From Akkermansia muciniphila (GTDB taxonomy: Bacteria; Verrucomicrobiota; Verrucomicrobiia; Limisphaerales; UBA9464), in NCBI GenBank assembly GCA_945873715.1, contig CAMCFL010000038.1, forward strand, positions 1-12,189: a stretch of 12,189 bases of DNA, read 5' to 3'. Positions 6,598 to 12,189 of this stretch are shown here, piece after piece. Each line of letters begins with the position of its first letter. The stretch's first letter is position 1. Made by a program: the position numbers and the translations under genes. The notes below the pieces were generated by a model. The model saw nothing but the letters and a program-made list of their open reading frames with translations, had not been told where the DNA came from and ran no database searches.

Positions 6598-7173
6598 TCA
6601 GACTCGCGTCGCGTTGGCTTCGTCGAAGGTGCGGCGCACATTCGCGAGTGCATTCCTCGTGCACCATGCCTGGTACGGATCCGTGAAAACGTGGCGAACC
6701 AACCGACTGCCCCAGTGCGCGGGTCGGGACCGCGTGTGGATGGTGAAATGAAGTCCGGTCGCGCGTTCCTCGAAGAAGAATTCGGAGACACCGCTTTCCG
6801 CGTGTCCGGCGAGGGTTTCGTAGGCGAAGCCAAGCCGATGATCTTCGTGGATCAGGCGCGTGACTCGAACCGCGAACTGGAGGCAGATCCCTCGGCCGAT
6901 CGGCGGAAACAGGGCGCGCTGAACGATGATGTCGCCCACAGCCATCGCCCGTCCGGCGTGACGCCACTCGGCGTCGAATTGCAGGATCGACTCTGGGAAA
7001 ACCTGGTAGTCGAAGAGGAAAAGGGTGTTCCAACCAGAGATCGGCCCGGTGACGCCCAAGGGAATGGAAGTCGAACGCTCGCGAAGTTCGGCGGCGGATG
7101 GAAAATTCCGCTGCAATGCCCGCGCCTCAGCAAAGGGCACCCAGTCGGGTGATGAACAGGCGAGGATCCTCAT
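6598..7173 (-). CDS. DUF1990 family protein
   Basis: A 191-residue protein recognised as DUF1990 from its motif order: FLFDYQVFPESIL, the GDIIVQRALFP segment, GFAYETLAGHAESG near the middle, FFFEE, and a C-terminal SRPAHWGSRLVRH. These are small soluble alpha/beta proteins of unknown function found in bacteria and plants; no catalytic residues are established. It starts 12 bases after the SDR stop, so it is probably the last gene of the amidohydrolase-SDR-DUF1990 run. The repeat-filled gap follows it. Confidence 0.85.
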   Translation of the reverse strand: MRILACSSPDWVPFAEARALQRNFPSAAELRERSTSIPLGVTGPISGWNTLFLFDYQVFPESILQFDAEWRHAGRAMAVGDIIVQRALFPPIGRGICLQFAVRVTRLIHEDHRLGFAYETLAGHAESGVSEFFFEERATGLHFTIHTRSRPAHWGSRLVRHVFTDPYQAWCTRNALANVRRTFDEANATRV

Positions 7174-7185
7174 AACGCTGACACC

Positions 7186-7908
7186 TCAGGCCCACGCGCT
7201 CACGCGGGAGTCGAGGTGGAAGACCTGGCCGGAGATGTTCCGGGTGGTGACGAGGAAGGCGATGAAGCGGGCGACTTCGATCGGGTCGTTGAGGGTGTGG
7301 AGCAGGTTGGCTGCGATCAGCCGTTCGCGTGCGAGCGGGGAGAGCGCGTCGGTCATCGGGCCGGGCAGGACCCCGGGGAAGACCGTGTTGACCCGGATGC
7401 CCTCCGGGGCGAGCTCGCGGGCGAGGGATTGGGCCAGTCCGATCAGCGCGGCCTTGGACGCGGCATAGACGGATTGACCGCTGCCGCCGGCCCGGCTGGC
7501 CAGACTGGAAACGAACACCACATGCGAACCATGCGGGCAGCGGAGCCGGGGGAGGAGCTCCCGGGTTCCCACGGCGGCCGGGCGAAGGTTGACGGACATC
7601 GTCCGGTCCCAGGCGTCCACGGGAGTCGAGGTCAGCAGGGAATCCTCGGAGATCCCGGCGTTGTGGATGAGGACGTCCAGGAAGGGGACCTGGTCGCCGA
7701 TGGTTTCTGCGGCGCGGGTCCAGGCGGCGGTGTTCGAGACCTCCAATGGGATCGGGATGCAACCGGGGGGTGGTGCCGGGAGCGAGGTGCGGTGGACCCC
7801 GACGAAGACGGTCCAGTGGGCAGAGGTGAAGGCGGATACCAGCGCGGTCCCCAGGGTTCCGGCGGCACCGGTGATCAGGACCGCGGGGCGTTCTGCCGGG
7901 GCGCTCAC
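7186..7908 (-). CDS. Short-chain dehydrogenase/reductase (FabG-like)
   Basis: A 240-residue classical SDR. The cofactor motif TGAAGTLG is at 13-20, HNAG at 82-85 and Asn107 in SVNLRP. The catalytic set is Ser135, Tyr148 and Lys152 (VSSLASRAGGSGQSVYAASK). PGVLPGP follows, and the C-terminal NISGQVFHLDS is typical of FabG-like enzymes. An NAD(P)H-dependent ketone/alcohol reaction is expected, but the substrate is unknown. The start is GTG at 7908, overlapping the TGA of the amidohydrolase gene (GTGA, 7905-7908), so the two are translationally coupled. The HR motif after the second strand (GVHRTS) would favour NADPH, but this is weak evidence. Confidence 0.92.
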   Translation of the reverse strand: MSAPAERPAVLITGAAGTLGTALVSAFTSAHWTVFVGVHRTSLPAPPPGCIPIPLEVSNTAAWTRAAETIGDQVPFLDVLIHNAGISEDSLLTSTPVDAWDRTMSVNLRPAAVGTRELLPRLRCPHGSHVVFVSSLASRAGGSGQSVYAASKAALIGLAQSLARELAPEGIRVNTVFPGVLPGPMTDALSPLARERLIAANLLHTLNDPIEVARFIAFLVTTRNISGQVFHLDSRVSAWA

Positions 7909-9173
7909 GCGTGCTGGGGAGTGATGGCCGAGCCGGGCGCATGGGCGGCCGGTGCGCCGCCGATCCAGGTCGTCGTCACCGGGCCCCGGTGATGGACGAT
8001 GGCATCGTGTACGTCGGCGTCGCCGACGCGGCCGGGAATGGCGCAGAGATCGGCCAGCAACCCGGGTTGCAGGGTGCCGAGTTCGTGGTCGAGACCGAGG
8101 GCGATGGCCCCGTTCAGGGTCGCGCGTCGGACCAGTTCGGCGGGATCCACGGTGTCATCGCGTGCGGCGAGTTCGGCCATCTCGGCGAACAGGGAGAGCT
8201 CGGGCCGCGTGCCGATGCCGAGGCGGGTGCTGGCGAGCGAATCGGTTCCCAGGCACAGGTTGACCCCGGCGGCCGCCAGGCATTGGCCGGGAAAGCGTTG
8301 ATGGCGAAAGTAGGCGTGTGAACGGGGACAGTGAACGACCGAGGTTCCGTGGTGGGCGAGGAGTCGGGCGTCGTCGTCCCACAGGTAATTGACGTGGACG
8401 GCGAGGAAGTCGGGCCCGAGCAAACCGTGGCGGGCGGCATGCTGGATGGGGGAACCCTGGCCGCAATCGTCATCGGGCCGCTGGTGGCGGAGCCATTCGT
8501 ACATGGGCCCACGGCGGTACATGAACATGTCGAACTCCTCGCGGGATTCGGCGAGGTGGGTGGTCAGCCGCCAGCCGCGGCGTCGGGCGTGTTCGGCGGA
8601 GAGTCGGAGCAGTTCTGGAACGGTCGAGTAGGGAGCGTGTGGGGAGATTCCGACTCCTCCCGGATGGGGTGGGAGGGAGTCGAGGAGGGCCTCCGCCTCG
8701 TCGAGGATGGAGGCGGGTTCGCGACGGAGTCGAACCCCGGTGAGTTCGAGGAAGGAGTGGATCCGGAGCGGGGTGGACTCGCGGAGCAGGGCGAGGGCGT
8801 GGGGCTGGGCCTCGATGTTGGCGACGGTGGTGGTGCCGTGATCCAGCAGTTGTCGGGCACCGTGCAACCAGGAGCGGACGAAGTCGGCTTCCGTCCAGGA
8901 CGACTTGGCGGCGAGGATGGACTTGATCCAGTCGGGGAAGGTTCTGGGCGGGGCCAATTGTCCGAGGAGATCGGTGTAGTCGAGGTGACAATGGGCATTC
9001 ACCAACCCGGGCAGGAGGATGGCGTCGCCGAGATCGATCACTTCCTCGTCGGCTCCCGGTTGGGCGTCCGGCCAGGGGCCAACCCAGCGGAGGCGATTGC
9101 CTGCGATGCGGAGGGCACCGTCCGGGAGGACCGGGGAGGCGACCGGAACGACATGCCGGGCGCGGAGGAGGAT
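7905..9173 (-). CDS. Amidohydrolase, COG0402 deaminase type (unusual start)
   Basis: About 422 residues. The metal ligands are HCH (61-63, GLVNAHCHLDYTD), His206 with Glu209 (THLAES) and Asp311 (LGTDSLAS). HVNYL (260-264) and HCPRSHAYF (281-289) complete the active-site pattern of the chlorohydrolase/SAH-deaminase/aminofutalosine-deaminase group. It probably hydrolyses an amino group from a nucleoside or purine-like substrate; the exact one is unknown. The conserved N-terminus (ILLRARHVVPVASPVLPDG) has no ATG, GTG or TTG in frame before it. ATC at 9173 is the only plausible initiator near the expected position. The next conventional in-frame codon (GTG, residue 45) would remove the N-terminal beta-sandwich. 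It lies just after the HPF terminator and is coupled to the SDR gene. Confidence 0.85.
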   Translation of the reverse strand: MLLRARHVVPVASPVLPDGALRIAGNRLRWVGPWPDAQPGADEEVIDLGDAILLPGLVNAHCHLDYTDLLGQLAPPRTFPDWIKSILAAKSSWTEADFVRSWLHGARQLLDHGTTTVANIEAQPHALALLRESTPLRIHSFLELTGVRLRREPASILDEAEALLDSLPPHPGGVGISPHAPYSTVPELLRLSAEHARRRGWRLTTHLAESREEFDMFMYRRGPMYEWLRHQRPDDDCGQGSPIQHAARHGLLGPDFLAVHVNYLWDDDARLLAHHGTSVVHCPRSHAYFRHQRFPGQCLAAAGVNLCLGTDSLASTRLGIGTRPELSLFAEMAELAARDDTVDPAELVRRATLNGAIALGLDHELGTLQPGLLADLCAIPGRVGDADVHDAIVHHRGPVTTTWIGGAPAAHAPGSAITPQHA

Positions 9174-9191
9174 GGAACGGGGGGGATTGAT

Positions 9192-9220
9192 AGAAAGAAG
9201 GCGGGCCGCAAGGCCCGCCT
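9192..9220 (-). terminator. Rho-independent terminator after the HPF gene
   Basis: On the minus strand a 9-bp perfect stem AGGCGGGCC-TTGC-GGCCCGCCT (9220-9199) is followed by TCTTTCT (9198-9192). It lies 26 bases past the HPF stop. It should separate HPF from the amidohydrolase gene, whose coding region begins about 19 bases further on. Confidence 0.8.
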
Positions 9221-9246
9221 GGATGAACCGGGGAAAGGAAGGCCCT

Positions 9247-9597
9247 TCAGACCACCCGACGGGTTTCCTTGGCGCGGGCGGCAACCTTGTGGGTGCGTGC
9301 CTTGGTCTTGCTGTGTTTGCGCCGGATCTGGCCCTCGAGCTTCTTGATGGTGGCATCGATTGCCGCGTAGAGATCGGCGCAGCGGTCCTCGGCGTAGAGA
9401 TCATTGCCGCGGATCCCGATGCGGATGCCGCACTTGAACTGCTTTTCGGGGGAATGGGCGATGTGATCCTTCTCGAGGGTGACACGGGCATCCAGCAACC
9501 AGCGGTCGATGTGATCGAGCTTCTCGAGCCGTTCGAGCACGTGCTGCTCGATGGCGTCGGTCAGAGTGACGTTGTGCGTCGACAGGATGAACTTCAT
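9247..9597 (-). CDS. hpf: Ribosome hibernation-promoting factor / RaiA family, short form
   Basis: A 116-residue protein with the typical start MKFILSTHNVTLTDAIEQHV, then LEKLDHIDRWLLDARVTLEKD, DLYAEDRCADLYAAIDATIKKLEGQIRR and a basic tail KHSKTKARTHK. It contains only the beta-alpha-beta-beta-beta-alpha N-terminal domain, without the C-terminal dimerisation domain of long HPF. It is therefore expected to bind the 30S A/P-site region and silence ribosomes in stationary phase. I used ATG 9597 because MKFIL aligns with the family start; an upstream in-frame ATG at 9609 would add only four residues. No clear Shine-Dalgarno sequence. It is transcribed divergently from the ferredoxin gene. Confidence 0.93.
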   Translation of the reverse strand: MKFILSTHNVTLTDAIEQHVLERLEKLDHIDRWLLDARVTLEKDHIAHSPEKQFKCGIRIGIRGNDLYAEDRCADLYAAIDATIKKLEGQIRRKHSKTKARTHKVAARAKETRRVV

Positions 9598-9707
9598 GGC
9601 TGAGGTCAAAATGCGTCGCGCTCGTCCTCATTTCAACCCGGCAATTGGTTTTGCTGAGGGAAGAACCCAGTTCCCAGTCGCCAGATTCCCGTTTCCCAAC
9701 CGGGGGC

Positions 9708-9764
9708 AGGTCACGGACTCGCGGAGATCCCCCTCCGGAGGGAGGTCACGGACTCGCGGAGATC
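9708..9764. repeat. Tandem repeat, 22-bp identical core, 35-bp period
   Basis: The core GGTCACGGACTCGCGGAGAT plus one flanking base at each end occurs at 9708-9729 and again at 9743-9764. The spacer between the copies (CCCCTCCGGAGGG) is itself palindromic (CCCTCCGGAGGG). A related GTCCCGCCGGGG follows the second copy. The spacers are too short and copies too few for a CRISPR array. Confidence 0.8.
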
Positions 9765-9823
9765 GTCCCGCCGGGGGGGCTCCCGAAAATGCCACTTGCG
9801 ACCCGGGGGTTGGGCCAGCATAA

Positions 9824-9837
9824 ATCCGCGGTCAAAA
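9824..9837. repeat. Solo end of the CCGCGGAT repeat family
   Basis: ATCCGCGGTCAAAA matches the right terminus of the element at 6248-6483 (6469-6481, followed by one base difference). It sits 13 bases upstream of the ferredoxin ATG. It could influence translation or transcription of that gene, but no direct sign of that is seen. Confidence 0.5.
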
Positions 9838-9850
9838 ATTGACGTCGTCT

Positions 9851-10081
9851 ATGGCAGATCTGGCAAACCGCTACTCTCAGAACATCGTTGGCAAGTATTT
9901 CGTCGACAATCAGTGCATTGATTGCGACCTGTGCCGCGAAACCGCACCCAAGAACTACACCCGTTACGACGAAGGCGGGTACTCCTTCGTCTTCAAGCAA
10001 CCGGAGAACCCGGAGGAGGAAGCCGCCTGTAAGGAAGCCATGGAAGGCTGTCCCGTCGAGGCCATCGGCAACAACGGCTGA
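9851..10081 (+). CDS. Small single-cluster [4Fe-4S] ferredoxin
   Basis: A 76-residue acidic protein. Cysteines 22, 25 and 28 (CIDCDLC) and 67 (EGCPVEAI) are the four ligands of one [4Fe-4S] cluster. Cys60 is a fifth cysteine and could form a disulfide with another residue or be unpaired. The middle GGYSFVFKQPEN segment is characteristic of the Fer4_15-type small ferredoxins. It acts as a soluble electron carrier, with redox partners not identifiable here. ATG 9851 is preferred; an in-frame TTG at 9839 would add MTSS without support. No Shine-Dalgarno sequence. A strong terminator follows, so the gene is monocistronic. Confidence 0.93.
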   Translation: MADLANRYSQNIVGKYFVDNQCIDCDLCRETAPKNYTRYDEGGYSFVFKQPENPEEEAACKEAMEGCPVEAIGNNG

Positions 10082-10114
10082 TCCTCGGGAGGGTTTTCAG
10101 GTTGTTTTCGAATC

Positions 10115-10142
10115 GCGCCCGCCTTTCCGGCGGGCGCTTTTT
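10115..10142 (+). terminator. Rho-independent terminator of the ferredoxin gene
   Basis: The 9-bp GC stem GCGCCCGCC-TTTCC-GGCGGGCGC (10115-10137) is followed by TTTTT (10138-10142). It lies 33 bases past the ferredoxin stop and abuts the stop codon of convergent mnmE. On the minus strand there is no T-run after the hairpin, so it looks one-directional. Confidence 0.9.
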
Positions 10143-11515
10143 CATTTGCCCAGACAGAACGTGCTGAAGATCCGGTCGAGGAGATCTTCGGTCGTGGTCT
10201 TTCCCACGATCTCGCCGATGGCTCCCACGGCGATCCGCAGGTCCAGCGCGATCAGATCCAGACTCGCCCCGGCGATCATCGCGCTTCCAGCCCGATCGAG
10301 AGCCTCCTGGGTCCGGCGCAGGGCATCCTGATGCCGGGCGTTGACGGCGACGCTCGCGGATTCCGAGGAAGCGGCCCCTTCCAGCAGGCTTTGGCGAATG
10401 CGTTCCCGCAAGGCGGGAAGTCCTTCGCCGGTACGACAGCTGATCCGGATCAGATCGTTCGCCGGAATCGCGTGGTAGGCGGGATCGATCGGGAGGTCGC
10501 TCTTGTTGCCGATCCGGAGGCGTCGTCCCGGCGGGAGAGGATGGAACACCGGGGCGATCGTCGGCGCAGGAGGGGAGGAGAGGTCCACCAACTCCAGCAA
10601 CACGTCGGCGGCCCGGGCGGCCTCGTGGCTTCGTCGGATCCCTTCGGCTTCGATCGTGTCCCCGGATTCCCGCAGGCCGGCGGTATCGACGAACACCACG
10701 GGGAATCCGCCGATGTTGGCCGTCTCCTCGATGGTGTCGCGGGTGGTGCCGGCGACGGGTGAGACGATCGCGCGATCCTGTCCAAGAAGGGCATTGAGCA
10801 GGCTGGATTTGCCGGCGTTGGGCGGACCCACGAGCGCCGCACGTGCGCCGCTGCGGAGCAGTTGACCCTCGGGAGCGGTGCGGAGCAGTCGTTCGCACTG
10901 CGCCGAGGCTTTCTCCACCCGTTCCAGCAGGCGGGCCGTGGTTTCCGGGGCGATGTCTTCATCCGGGAAATCCAGGTGCGCCTCGACGTGGGCGAGCACC
11001 AGCATGAGATCGTCGCGGAGCGGGTCGATCTGACGGCTGAGATGCCCGGCGAGTTGGGCGTTGGCGGCGTCGGCGGCCCGTTCGGTCCGGGCATGGATGA
11101 GATCGGCCACGGCCTCGGCCTGGGTCAGGTCGATGCGGCCGTTCAGGAATGCCCGACGCGTGAACTCGCCCGGTTCCGCATGACGGGCTCCGGCCGCCAG
11201 GATGGCTTCCAACACCTGCCGGGTGACGATGGCTCCCCCATGGCATCCGACCTCGATGGTGTCCTCCCGGGTGAAAGTCCGGGGCGCTCGGAACACGGTC
11301 ACAAGCACTTCATCGATCTTCCGGCCCGCGTGGATCACATGGCCGTGGTGAACGGTGTGGGTTGCGCACTCCGAGGGCGGGGGTGATGCGGGCCCGCTGG
11401 GGCGGAAGAAGGTGTCCGCCAGGGCGATGGCGGTCCGCCCGGACACCCGGATGACGGCCAGGCCCCCGGTTCCCGGGGGAGTGGCGATGGCAGCGATCGG
11501 ATCGGTGGGACTCAT
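10142..11515 (-). CDS. mnmE: tRNA modification GTPase MnmE (TrmE)
   Basis: 457 residues, the normal family length. The N-terminal folate-binding domain begins MSPTDPIAAIATPPGTGGLA and includes EVGCHGG (88-94) and PGEFTRRAFLNGRIDLTQAEA. The GTPase domain has a P-loop GPPNAGKSS (230-238), GTTRD (256-260), DTAG (277-280) and NKSD (337-340). The C-terminus ends FCLGK, the conserved CxGK motif (Cys454). With MnmG it installs the xm5 group on wobble U34 of several tRNAs. ATG 11515 is chosen because MSPTDPIAAIATPPG matches the family start; the frame continues 35 residues upstream into the preceding gene and that part is rejected. It follows the small hypothetical gene by 7 bases and converges with the ferredoxin gene. 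Confidence 0.97.
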   Translation of the reverse strand: MSPTDPIAAIATPPGTGGLAVIRVSGRTAIALADTFFRPSGPASPPPSECATHTVHHGHVIHAGRKIDEVLVTVFRAPRTFTREDTIEVGCHGGAIVTRQVLEAILAAGARHAEPGEFTRRAFLNGRIDLTQAEAVADLIHARTERAADAANAQLAGHLSRQIDPLRDDLMLVLAHVEAHLDFPDEDIAPETTARLLERVEKASAQCERLLRTAPEGQLLRSGARAALVGPPNAGKSSLLNALLGQDRAIVSPVAGTTRDTIEETANIGGFPVVFVDTAGLRESGDTIEAEGIRRSHEAARAADVLLELVDLSSPPAPTIAPVFHPLPPGRRLRIGNKSDLPIDPAYHAIPANDLIRISCRTGEGLPALRERIRQSLLEGAASSESASVAVNARHQDALRRTQEALDRAGSAMIAGASLDLIALDLRIAVGAIGEIVGKTTTEDLLDRIFSTFCLGK

Positions 11516-11522
11516 CGTGGGT

Positions 11523-11750
11523 TCAGCGGGGGCATGCGCCGCTCTCGGGGTCGAATCCTTCCAACAGGAGACGGGCCTTTTCGTAGGAACGTTTGTGCAG
11601 GTAATGCAGCAGGTCGGCATTGCTGCCGGGAGGGAGGGATCGGGTCAGCCGATCCAGTTCGGAGAGCAGGGGGACGACATTGCCGCGTTGGGCGGCCGCC
11701 GTCTCCAGGGAGCGCAGGGTCAGCAGGAGGGTCTGTTCCGTCTCGGACAT
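11523..11750 (-). CDS. Small hypothetical protein upstream of mnmE
   Basis: A 75-residue protein, MSETEQTLLLTLRSLETAAA..., ending ESGACPR. It is predicted mainly helical, with a heptad-like Leu pattern (LLLTLRSLE, LLSELDRLTRSL) and a second part LLHYLHKRSYEKARLLLEGF. There is no signal peptide or membrane segment. I do not recognise the family. It ends 7 bases before mnmE and must be co-transcribed with it. Its protein-like composition and spacing support a real gene. A role with MnmE is possible only by position. Confidence 0.65.
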   Translation of the reverse strand: MSETEQTLLLTLRSLETAAAQRGNVVPLLSELDRLTRSLPPGSNADLLHYLHKRSYEKARLLLEGFDPESGACPR

Positions 11751-11807
11751 GGCAACTGGTTAGCGGTTGGGGGAGCCGTGACCAGCCCAATCATGGAGAA
11801 GTCATTG

Positions 11808-11921
11808 GGGTGCAGCTTGAGTTTGTTGTCACGGTGGTAGGCCCGCTGCCCTCAGCGGGCGTTGCCTCATCGCCGCCTGAGGGCAGGCGGCCTACAGGCA
11901 TGACCCACTCGAGATGCACCC
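11808..11921. repeat. Double-hairpin palindromic element, copy 2 (inverted relative to copy 1)
   Basis: A 114-bp element with the same inverted ends (left GGGTGCAGCTTGAGTTTGTT, right reverse complement GGGTGCATCTCGAGTGGGTC). Its two hairpins are GCCCGCTG-CCCT-CAGCGGGC (11841-11860) and GCCGCCTG-AGGG-CAGGCGGC (11872-11891). The order of the two stems is swapped compared with 3522-3634, as expected for the reverse complement of the same element. It lies between the small mnmE-upstream gene and the SurA-like gene, which diverge. The gap 11751-11984 otherwise holds only the hairpin at 11941-11960. Confidence 0.85.
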
Positions 11922-11940
11922 ACGCCACTGGACGGGGCGA

Positions 11941-11960
11941 TGCCCGGATTGCGCCGGGCA
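11941..11960. promoter_or_regulatory. Hairpin TGCCCGG-ATTGCG-CCGGGCA
   Basis: A perfect 7-bp stem with a 6-base loop lies 24 bases upstream of the GTG start of the SurA-like gene. No T-run follows, so it is unlikely to be a terminator. It may be a 5' leader structure or a palindromic binding site. Confidence 0.25.
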
Positions 11961-11984
11961 GGCCGCGTCCATTAGCCTGCGTGG

Positions 11985-12189
11985 GTGAAGTTGCGTGTGA
12001 TGGCGTGTTGGCTGTGGGTCCTGACCTGTGCGGTTGGTGCGGGCTGGGCGGCCGAACCGGACGAGGTGATCGTTCGTGGGCGGGGATTGGAGATCCGCCG
12101 GGTCGATCTGGACCGGGCGGCAGGGCGTTTGAAGACGGAGGCGTTGAACCGAGGGCAGGCGCTGGATGACGTCCAGTTGGATGGGCTGA
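11985..12189 (+). CDS. Exported SurA/PpiC-like peptidyl-prolyl isomerase, N-terminal part (runs off right edge)
   Basis: Sixty-eight codons are visible with no stop before the edge. The start is GTG at 11985, giving MKLRVMACWLWVLTCAVGAG with a clear signal peptide cleaved near GWAA/EPDE. An in-frame ATG at 12000 would lose the basic n-region. The mature start reads VIVRGRGLEIRRVDLDRA, then LKTEALNRGQALDDVQLDGL. This resembles the helical N-domain (SurA_N type) of periplasmic PpiC-type foldases, which chaperone outer-membrane proteins. The catalytic parvulin domain would be beyond the window, so the assignment is moderate. Confidence 0.6.
   Translation, partial: MKLRVMACWLWVLTCAVGAGWAAEPDEVIVRGRGLEIRRVDLDRAAGRLKTEALNRGQALDDVQLDGL

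Larger units (their letters stand above)
9598..9850. other. Divergent intergenic region, 253 bp, repeat-rich
   Basis: This lies between the HPF start (minus) and ferredoxin start (plus), so it must hold both promoters, but no convincing -35/-10 pair was found. It contains TTCCCAGT-type short repeats (9670-9700), the 35-bp tandem repeat at 9708-9764 and a solo ATCCGCGGTCAAAA repeat end at 9824-9837. No credible coding sequence. Confidence 0.6.

Noticed and set aside
6136..7152. 338-residue plus-strand frame crossing the gap and the DUF1990 gene
   Set aside because: It spans the repeat element and is antisense to a recognised DUF1990 protein; the composition is shadow-like.
9174..9491. N-terminal extension of the amidohydrolase frame to 9491
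   Set aside because: It runs through the HPF gene and its terminator in another frame, and the extra residues are Ser/Pro/Arg-rich and unlike any amidohydrolase N-terminus.
9708..9764. Possible CRISPR array
   Set aside because: There are only two copies, with a 13-base palindromic spacer and no cas genes nearby.
11516..11620. 35-residue upstream extension of mnmE
   Set aside because: It overlaps the small hypothetical gene in another frame, and the family start MSPTDPIAAIATPPG aligns with ATG 11515.

Overview
The window is GC-rich, with compact genes, few recognisable Shine-Dalgarno sequences and many intergenic palindromes. The gene types point to a Verrucomicrobiota-like environmental bacterium: a long beta-strand-repeat secreted protein, a GMC/gluconate-dehydrogenase-subunit-3 pair, a DUF433/DUF5615 pair, and a SurA-like PPIase starting with GTG. 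The phylum is an inference from gene style and not proven; Planctomycetota or Acidobacteriota remain possible.

Layout from left to right. Bases 1-1352 (minus) hold the N-terminal 450 residues of a large repeat-rich secreted protein that runs off the left edge. A potentially structured leader lies upstream of it (1368-1481). Next come a secreted Asp-box protein (1519-2775, minus) and a DUF433/DUF5615 toxin-antitoxin-like pair (2899-3458, minus, ATGA overlap). A 113-bp double-hairpin palindromic repeat follows (3522-3634). A two-gene oxidoreductase operon (3640-6158, minus) encodes a GMC flavoprotein and a probable Tat-exported small subunit. A 439-bp non-coding gap (6159-6597) contains a 236-bp element bounded by inverted CCGCGGATCGCGCGGAT repeats.

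The minus-strand run from 9173 to 6598 encodes a COG0402-type amidohydrolase, an SDR oxidoreductase (GTGA overlap) and a DUF1990 protein. The amidohydrolase has no ATG/GTG/TTG start where its conserved N-terminus begins. It is preceded by a short-form ribosome hibernation factor (HPF) with its own intrinsic terminator. A repeat-filled divergent gap (9598-9850) separates HPF from a small plus-strand ferredoxin, which ends in a strong terminator and converges on mnmE. mnmE (10142-11515, minus) follows a 75-residue hypothetical gene by 7 bases. A second copy of the palindromic repeat, inverted relative to the first, lies at 11808-11921. A plus-strand exported SurA/PpiC-like protein then begins and runs off the right edge.

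Most genes are housekeeping or ordinary accessory genes. I did not find a clear new multi-gene system. The most distinctive signals are the two families of palindromic/inverted-repeat intergenic elements, the missing conventional start codon of the amidohydrolase, and the structured leader of the repeat-rich secreted protein.
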